Of a stretch of DNA of 64,000 bases, positions 37,171 through 46,663 are shown piece by piece. A program made the translations under genes and the position numbers. The stretch's first letter is position 1. Every line of letters starts with the position of its first letter. The notes under the pieces are model-generated. The model was not told where the DNA came from, did no database searches, and saw only the letters and a program-made list of their open reading frames with translations. The stretch comes from Fidelibacterota bacterium (lineage in GTDB: Bacteria > Fidelibacterota > Marinisomatia > Marinisomatales > UBA1611), in assembly GCA_016784605.1 (NCBI GenBank), contig JADHUI010000003.1:43426-107425 (forward strand), given 5' to 3'.

Positions 37171-38643
37171 ATCTCGCAAAATCTTTGGGGCGTTGCTGTC
37201 TGTAGTTATTAAGGGTGTACCCGGTTTTTTTGTATCTTCATCAATTAATGCAATTATTTGTAATTGTCCTGAATCAATAGCATATTTACAAATATCATCT
37301 CCACTTAATGTCATATTTCCAACACGTTCTATTAAAGGGAATGATATTTCCCCAAGACCATTATAGGATCTATATATGATTTCTGTGCACACCTGAGTTC
37401 CTGCATCATTGAAATCAAAACTAAAATCGTACCCATTTCCAAGATAGGCATGTGCATTTTTTATGGCTCTTTTGATATCATGCTCATGCAATTGAGGTCT
37501 AAGAATGGCCAATCGATTTATTTTAGTGTCAAGAACATGTAAGATACTATTAGAGATTACCCCTTCAGATACAGCTTCAATGATGTCGTCTCCCGTATGA
37601 ATAACTTGTTTATTTATATCAGAAATATCCATGGTATCCCAATCTTTTTGCGTCCAGGTATTTCGATTACCAATATACATTATACCATGTTTAAAAATTC
37701 CTGGTAAAAAAATATTGCTCATATACCCTTCAGAAAATGTTAATATTATATCTCCAGGCTTGAGCAAGTTTTTGATGAAAGTTTTTTCAAGATGAGTAAA
37801 AATGAGCGGTGACTTTACAGGAGATTTAATATCACCTACTTGTGTTACAACAAATGCTTTTATGGCTTCAAATTGTCCCCCAGCTTTGTCTATAAGATAT
37901 TCTGTTCTTTTTTTAATTGAGCTGTGGCGTAGTTGATTTGTGATTTCTGGTGTTAATAAAACAAAATGTGTAAGAATCTTTTCACGGTGATTTATATGGA
38001 ATTCGTTTAATTCTTCCAATTCACTAATAAGTGGAATATAAAGTGAATCTGATTTTAATTTATTTAAATGGGTACCTGGTTCGTAGAGTTCACGAATGTA
38101 TAATTCACGCGCAATATCTAAATCATCCAAATTATCAGGTAATGTTAGGCTCTCAAATATATGATCAAATGTTCCCTCTGGAATTCCACTTTTGTAATAG
38201 GGCTCGTTCAGTTTTTCAATTAATTCATCTTCTAACATATTTATGGTTATAAAATGCCCACTTGCTTTGTATAGCATCAATGCAGAATAATAGCCTATAA
38301 CAAATGCCTTCGTATTATATAGCTCATCTTCGGAGAGTGTATCATAGTTACGATATTGTTCAATAATATTCCATAAGGATTTCCGAACAAGAAGGTATCG
38401 ATATAACAAATTTTCAATACGGTCATTTTCAATATTCGATATATACCCCAATTCATTTCTTTCAGAATATTTATGAATAAACATCATTTCTTGAAACATT
38501 TCAGATAGTACGTTTTTAAAAATAGATAATTGCTGAATATCTCTTTCAAAAGAAGGATTATTTGCGGACAGGTTGGTAGATGTTAATCCAAAAAAGATTA
38601 TGAGTGAAAACGTGGCTGTGTGAAACAATTTCATTCGTGTCAT
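37156..38643 (-). CDS. Exported YiiX-like permuted papain-fold amidase
   Basis: A 495-residue protein with signal peptide 'MTRMKLFHTATFSLIIFFGLTSTNLSA'; an internal ATG three codons on is an equally possible start. Residues 30-270 are an unassigned helical region. The C-terminal domain has 'LLKPGDIILTF', 'FKHGIMYIGN', 'IIEAVSEGVISNS' and 'GTQVCTEIIYRSY'. These are the His and Cys motifs of the YiiX/YebB-like (NlpC/P60 circularly permuted) cysteine peptidase family. It probably cleaves or transfers an amide or ester in the periplasm. The substrate is unknown. Confidence 0.75.
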   Translation of the reverse strand: MTRMKLFHTATFSLIIFFGLTSTNLSANNPSFERDIQQLSIFKNVLSEMFQEMMFIHKYSERNELGYISNIENDRIENLLYRYLLVRKSLWNIIEQYRNYDTLSEDELYNTKAFVIGYYSALMLYKASGHFITINMLEDELIEKLNEPYYKSGIPEGTFDHIFESLTLPDNLDDLDIARELYIRELYEPGTHLNKLKSDSLYIPLISELEELNEFHINHREKILTHFVLLTPEITNQLRHSSIKKRTEYLIDKAGGQFEAIKAFVVTQVGDIKSPVKSPLIFTHLEKTFIKNLLKPGDIILTFSEGYMSNIFLPGIFKHGIMYIGNRNTWTQKDWDTMDISDINKQVIHTGDDIIEAVSEGVISNSILHVLDTKINRLAILRPQLHEHDIKRAIKNAHAYLGNGYDFSFDFNDAGTQVCTEIIYRSYNGLGEISFPLIERVGNMTLSGDDICKYAIDSGQLQIIALIDEDTKKPGTPLITTDSNAPKILRDLLGL

Positions 38644-38726
38644 TGAGTAAATTTATCATAATTAAGATCAAATAGGAATTATTCAATTTTAATCTATTTA
38701 TGTGATAAACTTTCGGCCTTAATCTT

Positions 38727-38879
38727 ATGAATAAAACTAGAATTATATACGCATTATGGCTCGTAGGAGTGGTTATTTGGAATTACGCCTATCCAACGGT
38801 TCCACCAATATTTGACGTGGGAATGGCAGTTATATTATCCTTATTTTCATACGGATTAAATATTTTTTTTAACGCATAA
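38727..38879 (+). CDS. Small two-helix membrane protein
   Basis: A 50-residue ORF too short for the track: MNKTRIIYALWLVGVVIWNY, then a second hydrophobic stretch 'MAVILSLFSYGLNIFF'. No strong RBS is visible (the region before ATG reads GGCCTTAATCTT). The intact membrane composition and its location between genes support coding. Function unknown. Confidence 0.5.
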   Translation: MNKTRIIYALWLVGVVIWNYAYPTVPPIFDVGMAVILSLFSYGLNIFFNA

Positions 38880-38935
38880 ATATATTATTTCAAATATTGC
38901 ACTCATTCTGTACTGTTTGGTACATTTCAGCCTAA

Positions 38936-39760
38936 ATGAAAAAGCTACTCACAGCTAAAGAATTACGTCAGAAATACCGCCCGGATGAAATTTTAATGGA
39001 TATCCAAAGTTCGTTCAATGATAATAAATCTAAAATTATAGATCTTTTTTCATTGCCGGGTTCACCCTTAGAAAAATATAAAAGAAAAAAACAATTATCT
39101 ATTTTAGTTGAAGAAAAACCAATAGATGATTTTACGATTATTCATGAGCTCGTAGATACATTGAGTGATGCAATATATTTTATGACATTATCGAAATCAA
39201 AAAGAACAAAAGCATCACAAAGGTTGCGCATGTTTGAATCTCAACTGATTGAAAATCAATTATTGCGAATTAATTTACTATTAGAAGATGAAGAGCTCGG
39301 GTCGCCTACACCATGGACAGATGAAAAGGGGCAGATCAAAATGGCTAGTTCACATCATGGTTTAGATATGGCCTTCGAAATTTTATCTTTGGTTAAAGTT
39401 GATTTAGAAGAAGAAAGCTATTATTGGAACAACATTACACGAACGGGGTATTTAACAGGATTACAATTATCTATGGGTTCTTTTTTCCATTATTTAAAAA
39501 ACCTTGGCATGGCTCAGAAAGATCAAATTACATTAGTTCAACAATTGTTTGACGTCCTGAAAGTTGATTGGGATGAAGGTGAAAGAGAAAATATAAAAAT
39601 ATCGCTCCAACAACCTGCGTTAATTCTCTATGATGAGAAACAAAGACTTATTGAATCAAAAAGAAATGTGTCCACTTTTCCAAAACATTTGAATAAAAAT
39701 ATTATTGATGAAATCACTGAATTATCAGCAAACTATAAAAAAAGATTAAGACGATTTTAA
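38936..39760 (+). CDS. Conserved-looking cytoplasmic protein of unknown function
   Basis: 274 residues, largely helical and charged, without signal peptide or membrane segments. It starts 'MKKLLTAKELRQKYRPDEIL' and ends in a basic tail, 'ANYKKRLRRF'. No family recognised. It stands between two tiny membrane-protein genes, upstream of the PspC gene. Confidence 0.6.
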   Translation: MKKLLTAKELRQKYRPDEILMDIQSSFNDNKSKIIDLFSLPGSPLEKYKRKKQLSILVEEKPIDDFTIIHELVDTLSDAIYFMTLSKSKRTKASQRLRMFESQLIENQLLRINLLLEDEELGSPTPWTDEKGQIKMASSHHGLDMAFEILSLVKVDLEEESYYWNNITRTGYLTGLQLSMGSFFHYLKNLGMAQKDQITLVQQLFDVLKVDWDEGERENIKISLQQPALILYDEKQRLIESKRNVSTFPKHLNKNIIDEITELSANYKKRLRRF

Positions 39761-39803
39761 TTAATGACAACTATTTTCATTCTAGAATGTCTAATAAAAT
39801 ATT

Positions 39804-39974
39804 ATGGCTAAATATGGATATAACTATAATGGTGAATGGGTAAAAACAGGTGTTACATTTGGTTCTGTTTTATCAATCGTAATTTCCTTCACATTAAATA
39901 AATCTGTTTTCTGGGCTATCATACATGGTCTACTTTCGTGGGTTTATGTTATATATTATATTGTAGTTAAATAA
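39804..39974 (+). CDS. Small membrane protein upstream of PspC
   Basis: A 56-residue ORF absent from the track: 'MAKYGYNYNGEWVKTGVTFG', then hydrophobic segments 'SVLSIVISFTL' and 'IIHGLLSWVYVIYYIVV'. Its stop is directly followed by the pspC-domain ATG with no gap, which suggests coupled translation. Function unknown. Confidence 0.65.
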   Translation: MAKYGYNYNGEWVKTGVTFGSVLSIVISFTLNKSVFWAIIHGLLSWVYVIYYIVVK

Positions 39975-40169
39975 ATGAGTGAAATAAAAAAATTATATCG
40001 AAATAGAAAAGATGGCAAAATAGCCGGGATATGCTCTGGGATTGGAGACTATTTTGAAGTTGACCCGGTAATCATTCGAATTATTTTCCTTTTTAGCTTT
40101 TTCTTAGGCGGAGGTTTTTTTGCATATATGATTGGTTGGTTTATTATTCCTGATCGCCCAATAGATTAA
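39975..40169 (+). CDS. PspC-domain membrane protein
   Basis: A 64-residue stand-alone PspC domain: 'KLYRNRKDGKIAGICSGIGDYFEVDPVIIRIIFLFSFF', followed by a membrane helix and 'IPDRP'. PspC proteins sense or respond to envelope stress in Proteobacteria. Stand-alone copies like this are common and their role is unclear. No other psp gene is in the window. Confidence 0.88.
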   Translation: MSEIKKLYRNRKDGKIAGICSGIGDYFEVDPVIIRIIFLFSFFLGGGFFAYMIGWFIIPDRPID

Positions 40170-40342
40170 ATCAAATTTAAAGTTCTATACCTTTCCCCAC
40201 GTTATTTATATGTAATTTTAGCCGTTGAAATTGCAGATAATTTCTCTGTTTGATTGAGAAAATAATGACCCAAATAAAACATATATTTAAACTTTATTCT
40301 TTAACGCGGTTATTGTAATCTATTTAAAAAAAGGAATAGAAA

Positions 40343-41992
40343 ATGTCCGACAATCCTATGAAAAATAAAAATATTCCCACTGGAATTAATTTATTACATA
40401 ATCCGGTCTGGAATAAAGGAACAGGTTTCTCAGAAGAAGAAAGAGAAGTATTGAAAATCCGAGGGTTGCTTCCTCCGCGCGTTTTTTCGGAAAGTGAACA
40501 AGCATTAAGGATTATGGAAAATTTTAAAAAAAAACCAACTCCTCTCGAAAAATATATTTATCTAATTTCACTTCAAGATAGGAATGAAACGTTATTTTAC
40601 CGAATCCTTATTGACCATATTGATGAAATGATGCCCATTGTTTATACGCCCACCGTTGGGGAAGCTTGTCAAAAATTTGATCAAATATTCCGAAGACCGA
40701 GAGGGCTATATATTTCGACTAAAGACCGCGGTTCGATGAAAAAAATTATTGAAAATTGGCCCGAGGAAAAAGTGGGTATTATTGTTGTTACAGATGGCGA
40801 ACGAATCCTAGGTCTTGGAGATCAAGGGACAAATGGAATGGGCATTCCTATCGGGAAATTAACCTTATATACAGCTTGCGCAGGTGTAAACCCAAATTTA
40901 TGTTTACCGATTATGTTAGATGTCGGAACCAATAATGAAGATTTATTAAAAGATCCATTATATTTGGGTGAATTTCATCACCGCTTGTATGGAGAAGAAT
41001 ATGATGATTATATTGAAGAATTCGTCCAAGCAGTTCAAGAAGTCCATCCTGAAGCTATTATTCAATTTGAAGATTTTAGTAACCGAAATGCATTCCGATT
41101 ATTAGAAAAATATAGAGATAGAGTATGTAGTTTTAATGATGATATTCAAGGAACGGCTAGCGTAGCTTTGTCAGGAATTTATTCGTCCTTACGAATTACA
41201 AAGAGCGAATTGCGCAATCAAAGGGTTCTCTTTTTTGGCGCAGGGGAAGCGGGTTTGGGAATTGGAAGTTTAATCGTTAACTCATTAGTGAAGGACGGAT
41301 TCGATGAAAACGAAGCACGTAAGTTATGTTGGTATGTGGATTCAAGAGGGCTTGTAGTAAAAGATCGAGAAAAAATTACGAGGCATAAAGCACCTTTTGC
41401 TCATGACCATTTATTTATTGATACTTTATTAGACGCAATTCATAATTTAAAACCAACCATTCTAATTGGCGCGTCCGGGCAACCTCAAACATTTACACAA
41501 GATATTATAGAAGCCATGACTGAATACAATAAAAATCCAGTTATATTTGCTTTATCAAATCCAACATCCAAATCAGAATGTACCGCGGAACAGGCATATA
41601 AATGGTCGAAAGGTAAAGCCATTTTTGCGAGTGGAAGTCCATTTGATCCTGTTGAAATTAATGGGAAGACCCATGTACCGGGACAAGGGAATAATGCATA
41701 TGTTTTTCCTGGTATTGGTTTAGGTGCAATTGTAAGTGAGAGTTCTCGAATAACAGATGACATGTTTGTTGCAGCAGCCCAAACTCTATCACAGTGTGTT
41801 ACAGAAGAAGATTTAGAAAAAGGTCGCCTATATCCAGATTTAACTAGAATACGTGAAGTGTCTTCTTATATAGCGAGAGCGGTGGCAATTGTGGCTTATG
41901 AGTCGGATCTGACTGAAAATGAAAGACCAAAAGATTTATTGAAAGTTATTAAATCCCATATTTACGAACCCAATTATTACAGTTACGTATAG
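40343..41992 (+). CDS. maeA: NAD-dependent malic enzyme (malate dehydrogenase, decarboxylating)
   Basis: A 549-residue long-form malic enzyme that converts malate to pyruvate and CO2. 'MPIVYTPTVGEACQKFDQIFRRPRGLY' holds the catalytic Tyr, 'QFEDFSNRNAFRLLEKYRD' the metal region and 'FNDDIQGTASVALSGI' the Mg-binding motif. 'LFFGAGEAGLGIGSLI' binds the nucleotide and 'IFALSNPTSKSECTAEQAY' is diagnostic. RBS AAAGGAAT precedes the ATG. The length suits the MaeA/SfcA type. NAD preference is assumed from the family. Confidence 0.94.
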   Translation: MSDNPMKNKNIPTGINLLHNPVWNKGTGFSEEEREVLKIRGLLPPRVFSESEQALRIMENFKKKPTPLEKYIYLISLQDRNETLFYRILIDHIDEMMPIVYTPTVGEACQKFDQIFRRPRGLYISTKDRGSMKKIIENWPEEKVGIIVVTDGERILGLGDQGTNGMGIPIGKLTLYTACAGVNPNLCLPIMLDVGTNNEDLLKDPLYLGEFHHRLYGEEYDDYIEEFVQAVQEVHPEAIIQFEDFSNRNAFRLLEKYRDRVCSFNDDIQGTASVALSGIYSSLRITKSELRNQRVLFFGAGEAGLGIGSLIVNSLVKDGFDENEARKLCWYVDSRGLVVKDREKITRHKAPFAHDHLFIDTLLDAIHNLKPTILIGASGQPQTFTQDIIEAMTEYNKNPVIFALSNPTSKSECTAEQAYKWSKGKAIFASGSPFDPVEINGKTHVPGQGNNAYVFPGIGLGAIVSESSRITDDMFVAAAQTLSQCVTEEDLEKGRLYPDLTRIREVSSYIARAVAIVAYESDLTENERPKDLLKVIKSHIYEPNYYSYV

Positions 41993-42079
41993 AGTTTAAT
42001 TCCACAATTATCATTAGAATCATTTATTCTTTTTTAGGGATGATAGTATTTTCTTTTTAATGTTTAATGTTTAGAATTC

Positions 42080-42802
42080 ATGATGGTTGATCATCATATT
42101 ATTCCACCCTTCACCCCAATTTGGTGGATAGGTATTCTGTTGAGTGCGCTAGGAATCTGGGGCATTATTCAATTTGGCAAAGGCTTATCACCCAAAAAAG
42201 AGAAACAATTTTCTATCTTTCTTGGAGTGCTTCTAATCTTACGAGAATTGGTCAGGGAGATTTATCTCTATTCCATTGATTCTTGGTTTATTTCTGACAG
42301 CCTTCCATTACATTTATGTGGTATAGCAGCAGTTACAGCCGGTATAATTTTAATAAACCGTAATCAATTTTGGTTGGAGTTTATTCTCATTTTAGGTATT
42401 CCTGGTGCAGTGCATAGCTTTTTAACACCAGAATTGACACATGGCAATGACGCTTATTTATTATTTGAATATTATTTTAGTCATTCAGGAATCATTTTAG
42501 CCGGGCTTTATCTTGTCTTTGTACACGGAATGTCTCCTAGGATTGGTTCTTGGAAAAACGCTTTTTGGGTTGCTCAGGGATTATTAGTCTTTATTGGATT
42601 AATGAATTTCATATTAAAATCAAATTATATGTATTTATCAAAAAAACCGCTCGTATCAAATCCATTAATCATAGGTGATTGGCCGTTTTATATTTTGGGT
42701 TTCGAAATTGCAGGTATTATTCATATTTTTCTTTTTTATGGATTTTTTATATGGGTCATAAATAGATCAGCTGTACAAGTCCCTGTCATCGAGAAGGATT
42801 GA
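42080..42802 (+). CDS. TIGR02206/YwaF-family integral membrane protein
   Basis: A 240-residue protein with about seven hydrophobic segments. 'LPLHLCGIAAVTAGIILI', 'GIPGAVHSFLTPELTHG' and 'YYFSHSGIILAGLYLVFVHG' match the pattern of the TIGR02206 (YwaF) membrane family. The function of the family is unknown. Confidence 0.72.
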   Translation: MMVDHHIIPPFTPIWWIGILLSALGIWGIIQFGKGLSPKKEKQFSIFLGVLLILRELVREIYLYSIDSWFISDSLPLHLCGIAAVTAGIILINRNQFWLEFILILGIPGAVHSFLTPELTHGNDAYLLFEYYFSHSGIILAGLYLVFVHGMSPRIGSWKNAFWVAQGLLVFIGLMNFILKSNYMYLSKKPLVSNPLIIGDWPFYILGFEIAGIIHIFLFYGFFIWVINRSAVQVPVIEKD

Positions 42803-42809
42803 TTAAAAA

Positions 42810-43421
42810 ATGAGAATATATATTTATCGAATCATCTTTACCATTCTATGTGTTCAAAACTTGTCCGGGCAAATATTAGAACTTGTTTTGAAGTCCGGCG
42901 ATATGATTGCTTCTAGAAATAAATATACCATTGAAAATAGAAGTCTCGTTTTTTGGAAAGATAGTATAGCCGTTTTAGCTATTCCAGTTATGACAATTGA
43001 TGGTGTATACTATTCTACAAAAACATACAAAGCTTTAGGTGTACCATTTCAGGTGATTGGTGGATTTGTTGCAGGTTCAGCCATGGCCGCCTCAGTCGCA
43101 GGTCAAAGTGATTATTTAGCCTATGGATTGCCAACGGGTCTTCTTTTGTATGCCGCGGGACGAAGGCTCAATTATTGGGGGAGAGACAATGGAAGAGATG
43201 AAATATTTTATGATTTTTATCAGTTGGGTTATGCCAACCGTATTGTGATTTTTGAAAGTATTCAATTAGATATTAATCGTAAAAATATTCAGAATGGAAG
43301 AGGCTACTTTAACGAGGGTCCCGAGGGTGAAACGCCTCCAGGTATCTTTAAATGGGATGGGCGAAAAGTATGGGAAAAATGGTTCAAACGGAAGAAGCGT
43401 AAGTGGGTCGAATTCAGTTAA
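42810..43421 (+). CDS. Secreted or membrane-associated protein of unknown function
   Basis: 203 residues with signal peptide 'MRIYIYRIIFTILCVQNLSG'. 'LVLKSGDMIASRNKYTIENRSLVFW' looks like a short beta domain. A hydrophobic Gly/Ala-rich stretch 'VIGGFVAGSAMAASVAG' follows, and then a strongly basic C-terminus 'WFKRKKRKWVEFS'. No family recognised. It overlaps the next gene by 19 bp. Confidence 0.6.
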   Translation: MRIYIYRIIFTILCVQNLSGQILELVLKSGDMIASRNKYTIENRSLVFWKDSIAVLAIPVMTIDGVYYSTKTYKALGVPFQVIGGFVAGSAMAASVAGQSDYLAYGLPTGLLLYAAGRRLNYWGRDNGRDEIFYDFYQLGYANRIVIFESIQLDINRKNIQNGRGYFNEGPEGETPPGIFKWDGRKVWEKWFKRKKRKWVEFS

Positions 43422-43993
43422 TTCTAACGGCAATGGGCGTTGAATCAACTCCGATTATTCAACAGTTTTGCTTAACAAAAATAAACGCATCTTTTCCTTT
43501 ATTTGGTCGAGAAACAATTTTTTTGGCTCAGACAGGTGTTGGTCCAAAAAGGGTAAATAAAAGACTACCCGATATTTTATCTTATTTTGAAAAATATGAA
43601 ATTTCCCGAATTTATAATATTGGTGTTGCTGGCGGAAACCCTTTAAAATTAAAAATGAATCAATTGTATCATGTGAATCGCGTTATCCAAGACTCAACTC
43701 AATTGGCATTTACATTAGGCACAAAGCTTGATTTAGGTTTAGAACATATTTCTTTAACCACGGTAGAAAAAGAAGTAAGAGAATGGACGCCCGATTATTT
43801 AGGCCTTGTTGATATGGAAGCATGGGATATTGTTCATGGATTAAAAGATACTATTTCATTAGATAAAATAACCATTATTAAAATTGTTTCTGATTTAATG
43901 GATTTAAATAAGCGAAAGATTACAATGAGCGATTTGCAGAACCATATTCAAAAAAATATGAATATAATAGAAACCATTATCTTGAACGGGTAA
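43403..43993 (+). CDS. Nucleoside phosphorylase / nucleosidase-like protein
   Basis: 196 residues starting at GTG ('GRIQLILTAMGVES'), with GAAG upstream. 'LAQTGVGPKRVNKRLPDIL', 'IYNIGVAGGNP' and 'LVDMEAWDI' match the PNP/MTA-SAH nucleosidase fold, where the Glu of the VDMEA motif contacts the ribose hydroxyls. It is shorter than typical family members, and the substrate is not clear. It could be a futalosine- or MTA/SAH-type nucleosidase. Confidence 0.7.
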   Translation: MGRIQLILTAMGVESTPIIQQFCLTKINASFPLFGRETIFLAQTGVGPKRVNKRLPDILSYFEKYEISRIYNIGVAGGNPLKLKMNQLYHVNRVIQDSTQLAFTLGTKLDLGLEHISLTTVEKEVREWTPDYLGLVDMEAWDIVHGLKDTISLDKITIIKIVSDLMDLNKRKITMSDLQNHIQKNMNIIETIILNG

Positions 43994-44005
43994 ATTCACC
44001 CCACT

Positions 44006-44107
44006 ATGAAAACAATTATTTTTTCACTTATTATTATTTTTGTTATTGGATCGTTGGCGCTTGCTTTTGTCTATAGGCTTCAAGCTCCTGATGATTCCGA
44101 TAACTAA
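44006..44107 (+). CDS. 33-residue single-span membrane peptide
   Basis: Too short for the track: 'MKTIIFSLIIIFVIGSLALA' forms one membrane span, followed by 'FVYRLQAPDDSDN'. It sits 12 bases after the nucleosidase-like gene and ends 6 bases before the selenoprotein ATG. No clear RBS. Coding status is plausible, not proven. Confidence 0.45.
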   Translation: MKTIIFSLIIIFVIGSLALAFVYRLQAPDDSDN

Positions 44108-44113
44108 CAAACA

Positions 44114-45640
44114 ATGCCTCAAATCGGAATAATTCTATTTCTGTTTGTGGCTTCAGTTGGATTCGGCCAACCGGGATTTAGTCTAGAAGATTTAAACCCA
44201 AATTCATCCACATTTGGCCAGATGGTTGGACCTTCAAATTACGAAGGGGATATAACAATCCTTTTTTTTGGTCATGAAACATGAGGCACTTGTAGAGACC
44301 GGTTCGGTTTCCTAAACCAAATTCATGCGGATTTATATTCTCTAAATGTGACCGATATTCATATTATAGGAATTGGGAAAGATGCATATAATTCGTCCCT
44401 AGAACAAATGGTAGATGGGAACCATTTACCGTGGGTTGAAGATTCGAGTGCATCAGGATATCCCGTTTGGTCATCTTGGAATGCGACTCAACGATCAATA
44501 TATATATTAGGCCGAGACGGAATACAAGATACAACATTTAATATAACGCCATACACGGATGATGATTCACAAGATTATTCTTATCTAATGTATTTAATAT
44601 TATTGTACCGAAATAACGGTGGAAGTCAAACTATTCTAATTCCGGATGATTTTTCTGAAGTTCAAACTGGAATTGATATGGCTCAAAATGGAGATCTTAT
44701 ATTGCTGGAGCCAGGAACCTATTATGAACAAATTAATTTTTTAGGTAAAAATATTACAGTTGGGTCCTTATTTTTTCATAAAATGAATTCGGATTATATA
44801 GGTGAATCTGTCTTGGACGGTCAAGGTATTGGTAGCGTAATTACCATCGAAAATGGGGAAGGATCCAATTCCAAAATTATGGGTCTAACAATTAAAAATG
44901 GAAATAGCAGTAATGGAGCTGGGCTTATTATTGCAAATCAATCAAACCCCGTCATAGAAAAAAATCATATAATAGAAAATATTGGCTTTGGATGCGGAGC
45001 CGTTGGGGGTGGATTGGCTATTATGAATGAATCAAGTCCAAAAATCATTAGTAATATGATTTTAAATAATAGTGTCATGGGACCTTGTGATTGCATTTGT
45101 TATTTTGGGGGAGGCATATTTGTTGATTCTTCTTCTACGCCAATTGTGGGAGGCGCAGAAGGACTTGGAAATATATTTTTTGAAAATTATGGAGATTATG
45201 GACATCAGTTATTTCGTCAATTACCCATAGACACCACGGGATGGCAACCTTTGAATGGCCAATTCAACACATTTGAAAACTGCCCGCCAGATTTTATTGG
45301 CGATGTTTATCCAGCAAACGGGTGGGATGTTTCTCATTGCTATTCTTTTTTAACAGTTACTCCAAATTCTACACCCAGTTCTTTTAATCTCTTTTCCGCT
45401 TATCCAAATCCATTCAATGAAAGTATCACCATCTCCTTTCGTTTATTTGAAGACCAATTTACCCAAATGAATATTTTTGATTTATCAGGCAAATTGGTAG
45501 ACAAAATTTTAAATGATTATAAAAAAATAGGTAATTATACTATTACGTGGAATGCAAATAATTATGCAAGCGGGATATATATTGTTCAATTAAATTTTGG
45601 TGATGCACAAGTATCTCAAAAAGTCCTTCTCCTTAAATAA
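44114..45640 (+). CDS. Secreted thioredoxin-fold/beta-helix protein with in-frame UGA and type IX sorting domain, predicted selenoprotein
   Basis: The track gives only the part from 44348. Reading TGA at 44282-44284 as selenocysteine extends it to ATG at 44114: 508 residues with an N-terminal signal peptide 'MPQIGIILFLFVASVGFGQ'. Residues 45-160 look like a thioredoxin fold: beta strand 'DITILFFGHET', then U57-G-T-C60 in the position of the CxxC redox motif, helix 'RDRFGFLNQIHADL', and 'QRSIYILGRDG'. This layout recalls the Sec-bearing domain of selenoprotein P. A parallel beta-helix follows ('GDLILLEPGTYYEQINF', 'SNPVIEKNHIIEN'). The C-terminus 'YPNPFNESITISF...QKVLLLK' is a Por sorting tail. 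A strong SECIS-like hairpin lies after the UGA. Confidence 0.85.
44295..44311 (+). promoter_or_regulatory. Candidate bacterial SECIS of the secreted selenoprotein
   Basis: GAGACCG (44295-44301) and CGGTTTC (44305-44311) form a 7-bp stem with one G-U pair around the loop GTT. The loop starts 18 nt after the UGA, and its first base is G. Both features match bacterial SECIS elements. Continuing U-A pairs with a C bulge extend the stem. Confidence 0.68.
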
Positions 45641-46391
45641 GGCCGTTTTATTTATTGTAATAATAAACCTTTGTGGCCCCTTAATAAGTGAAGAATCAAC
45701 TACAATGAAAGTCACATCCAGAAATATTATATGGGCTGGAATTCCTTTTAAAAGGGTTCAGTCAGGCGAATCCAATCATAGGTTTATTTGGTTGCATGGC
45801 GATGAAAAAACGGCAAAAATGACCCTGGAAGATTATGTGAATCATAATCCCAGTATAGCTTTTTTTATTCAGTATTCTGAAAGGGAAATTCCATTTAAAG
45901 GAACAAAAGTCGATCCAAATCGAATATTCTCAACAGCGGGCTCTAATAAAGCACTTAAAAAATTTAAACCAAATTGGGATAAAAACCAGTTCACCGAAGC
46001 GTTGACAATGCTTGAAAATGGTCGAAAGAAATTTTTGGATGAAATCTTCCCAACGAATGGTGGTGTCCTAATATCGCTCCACAATAATTTCCGGGGATAC
46101 AATGTTCATTCCGAGATAAAAAACAGCACATCCATTTCAATAAAAAAAGGACAAAACCCGAGAGATTTTATCATTTGCACTGAAGAAGAAGATTACCTGA
46201 AATTGGCTCAAGGACCATATAACGTTGTACTGCAAGATAAAAAAGTTGGAAAAGATGACGGTTCATTATCTTGGGCATCTTTAGACTATGGAATCCGTTA
46301 TATCAATATTGAAGTACGGTTAGGGTGGTTGTCAAAACAAAAAAAAATGCTAAACTATATTCACGACACATTATTGTATGAAAATAATTAA
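45603..46391 (+). CDS. Exported M14-like zinc hydrolase
   Basis: The ATG at 45603 is preferred over the TTG in the track. It gives 262 residues with a signal peptide ('LNKAVLFIVIINLCGPLIS'). The motifs 'WLHGDEKTA' (HxxE), 'VDPNRIFS' (DxNRxF), 'ISLHNN' (third zinc His) and 'IRYINIEV' (late Glu) appear in the order expected of M14 carboxypeptidase/AstE-fold hydrolases. It probably acts on a peptide or amide in the periplasm. The gene overlaps the end of the selenoprotein gene by 38 bp, so the two may be coexpressed. The family call is by motif only. Confidence 0.55.
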   Translation: MHKYLKKSFSLNKAVLFIVIINLCGPLISEESTTMKVTSRNIIWAGIPFKRVQSGESNHRFIWLHGDEKTAKMTLEDYVNHNPSIAFFIQYSEREIPFKGTKVDPNRIFSTAGSNKALKKFKPNWDKNQFTEALTMLENGRKKFLDEIFPTNGGVLISLHNNFRGYNVHSEIKNSTSISIKKGQNPRDFIICTEEEDYLKLAQGPYNVVLQDKKVGKDDGSLSWASLDYGIRYINIEVRLGWLSKQKKMLNYIHDTLLYENN

Positions 46392-46644
46392 TTCTATTAT
46401 TCAAAAAATGTTTAAAGTGATGCCACTCATCCTGCTGATAATGATGGCAGTCATGGATCGAAATAATCCATTCTTTGTTTCTTTATTTCTTATATTATTG
46501 TTTGGCTATACAGCCATATTGATTGCAAGAATATTGGAAGCTAAAAAGAAATGGTATCAAGAAAATCAAGATTTGGCGGAATTAGGGATTGATAAATCCA
46601 TTGACACAATGGGTGATATCACAAAAAAGATTGACAAAAGATAA
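46378..46644 (+). CDS. Small membrane protein of unknown function
   Basis: 88 residues with two hydrophobic segments, 'VMPLILLIMMAVM' and 'FFVSLFLILLFGYTAILIARI', then a charged cytoplasmic helix, 'EAKKKWYQENQDLAEL'. It overlaps the M14-like gene by 14 bp. No family recognised. Confidence 0.6.
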   Translation: MKIINSIIQKMFKVMPLILLIMMAVMDRNNPFFVSLFLILLFGYTAILIARILEAKKKWYQENQDLAELGIDKSIDTMGDITKKIDKR

Positions 46645-46663
46645 ATCGTTAGATGGAGTAATT

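Noticed and set aside
40170-40342. 173-base gap before maeA
   Set aside because: Searched for small ORFs, hairpins and UGA-split genes; nothing beyond the maeA RBS stands out.
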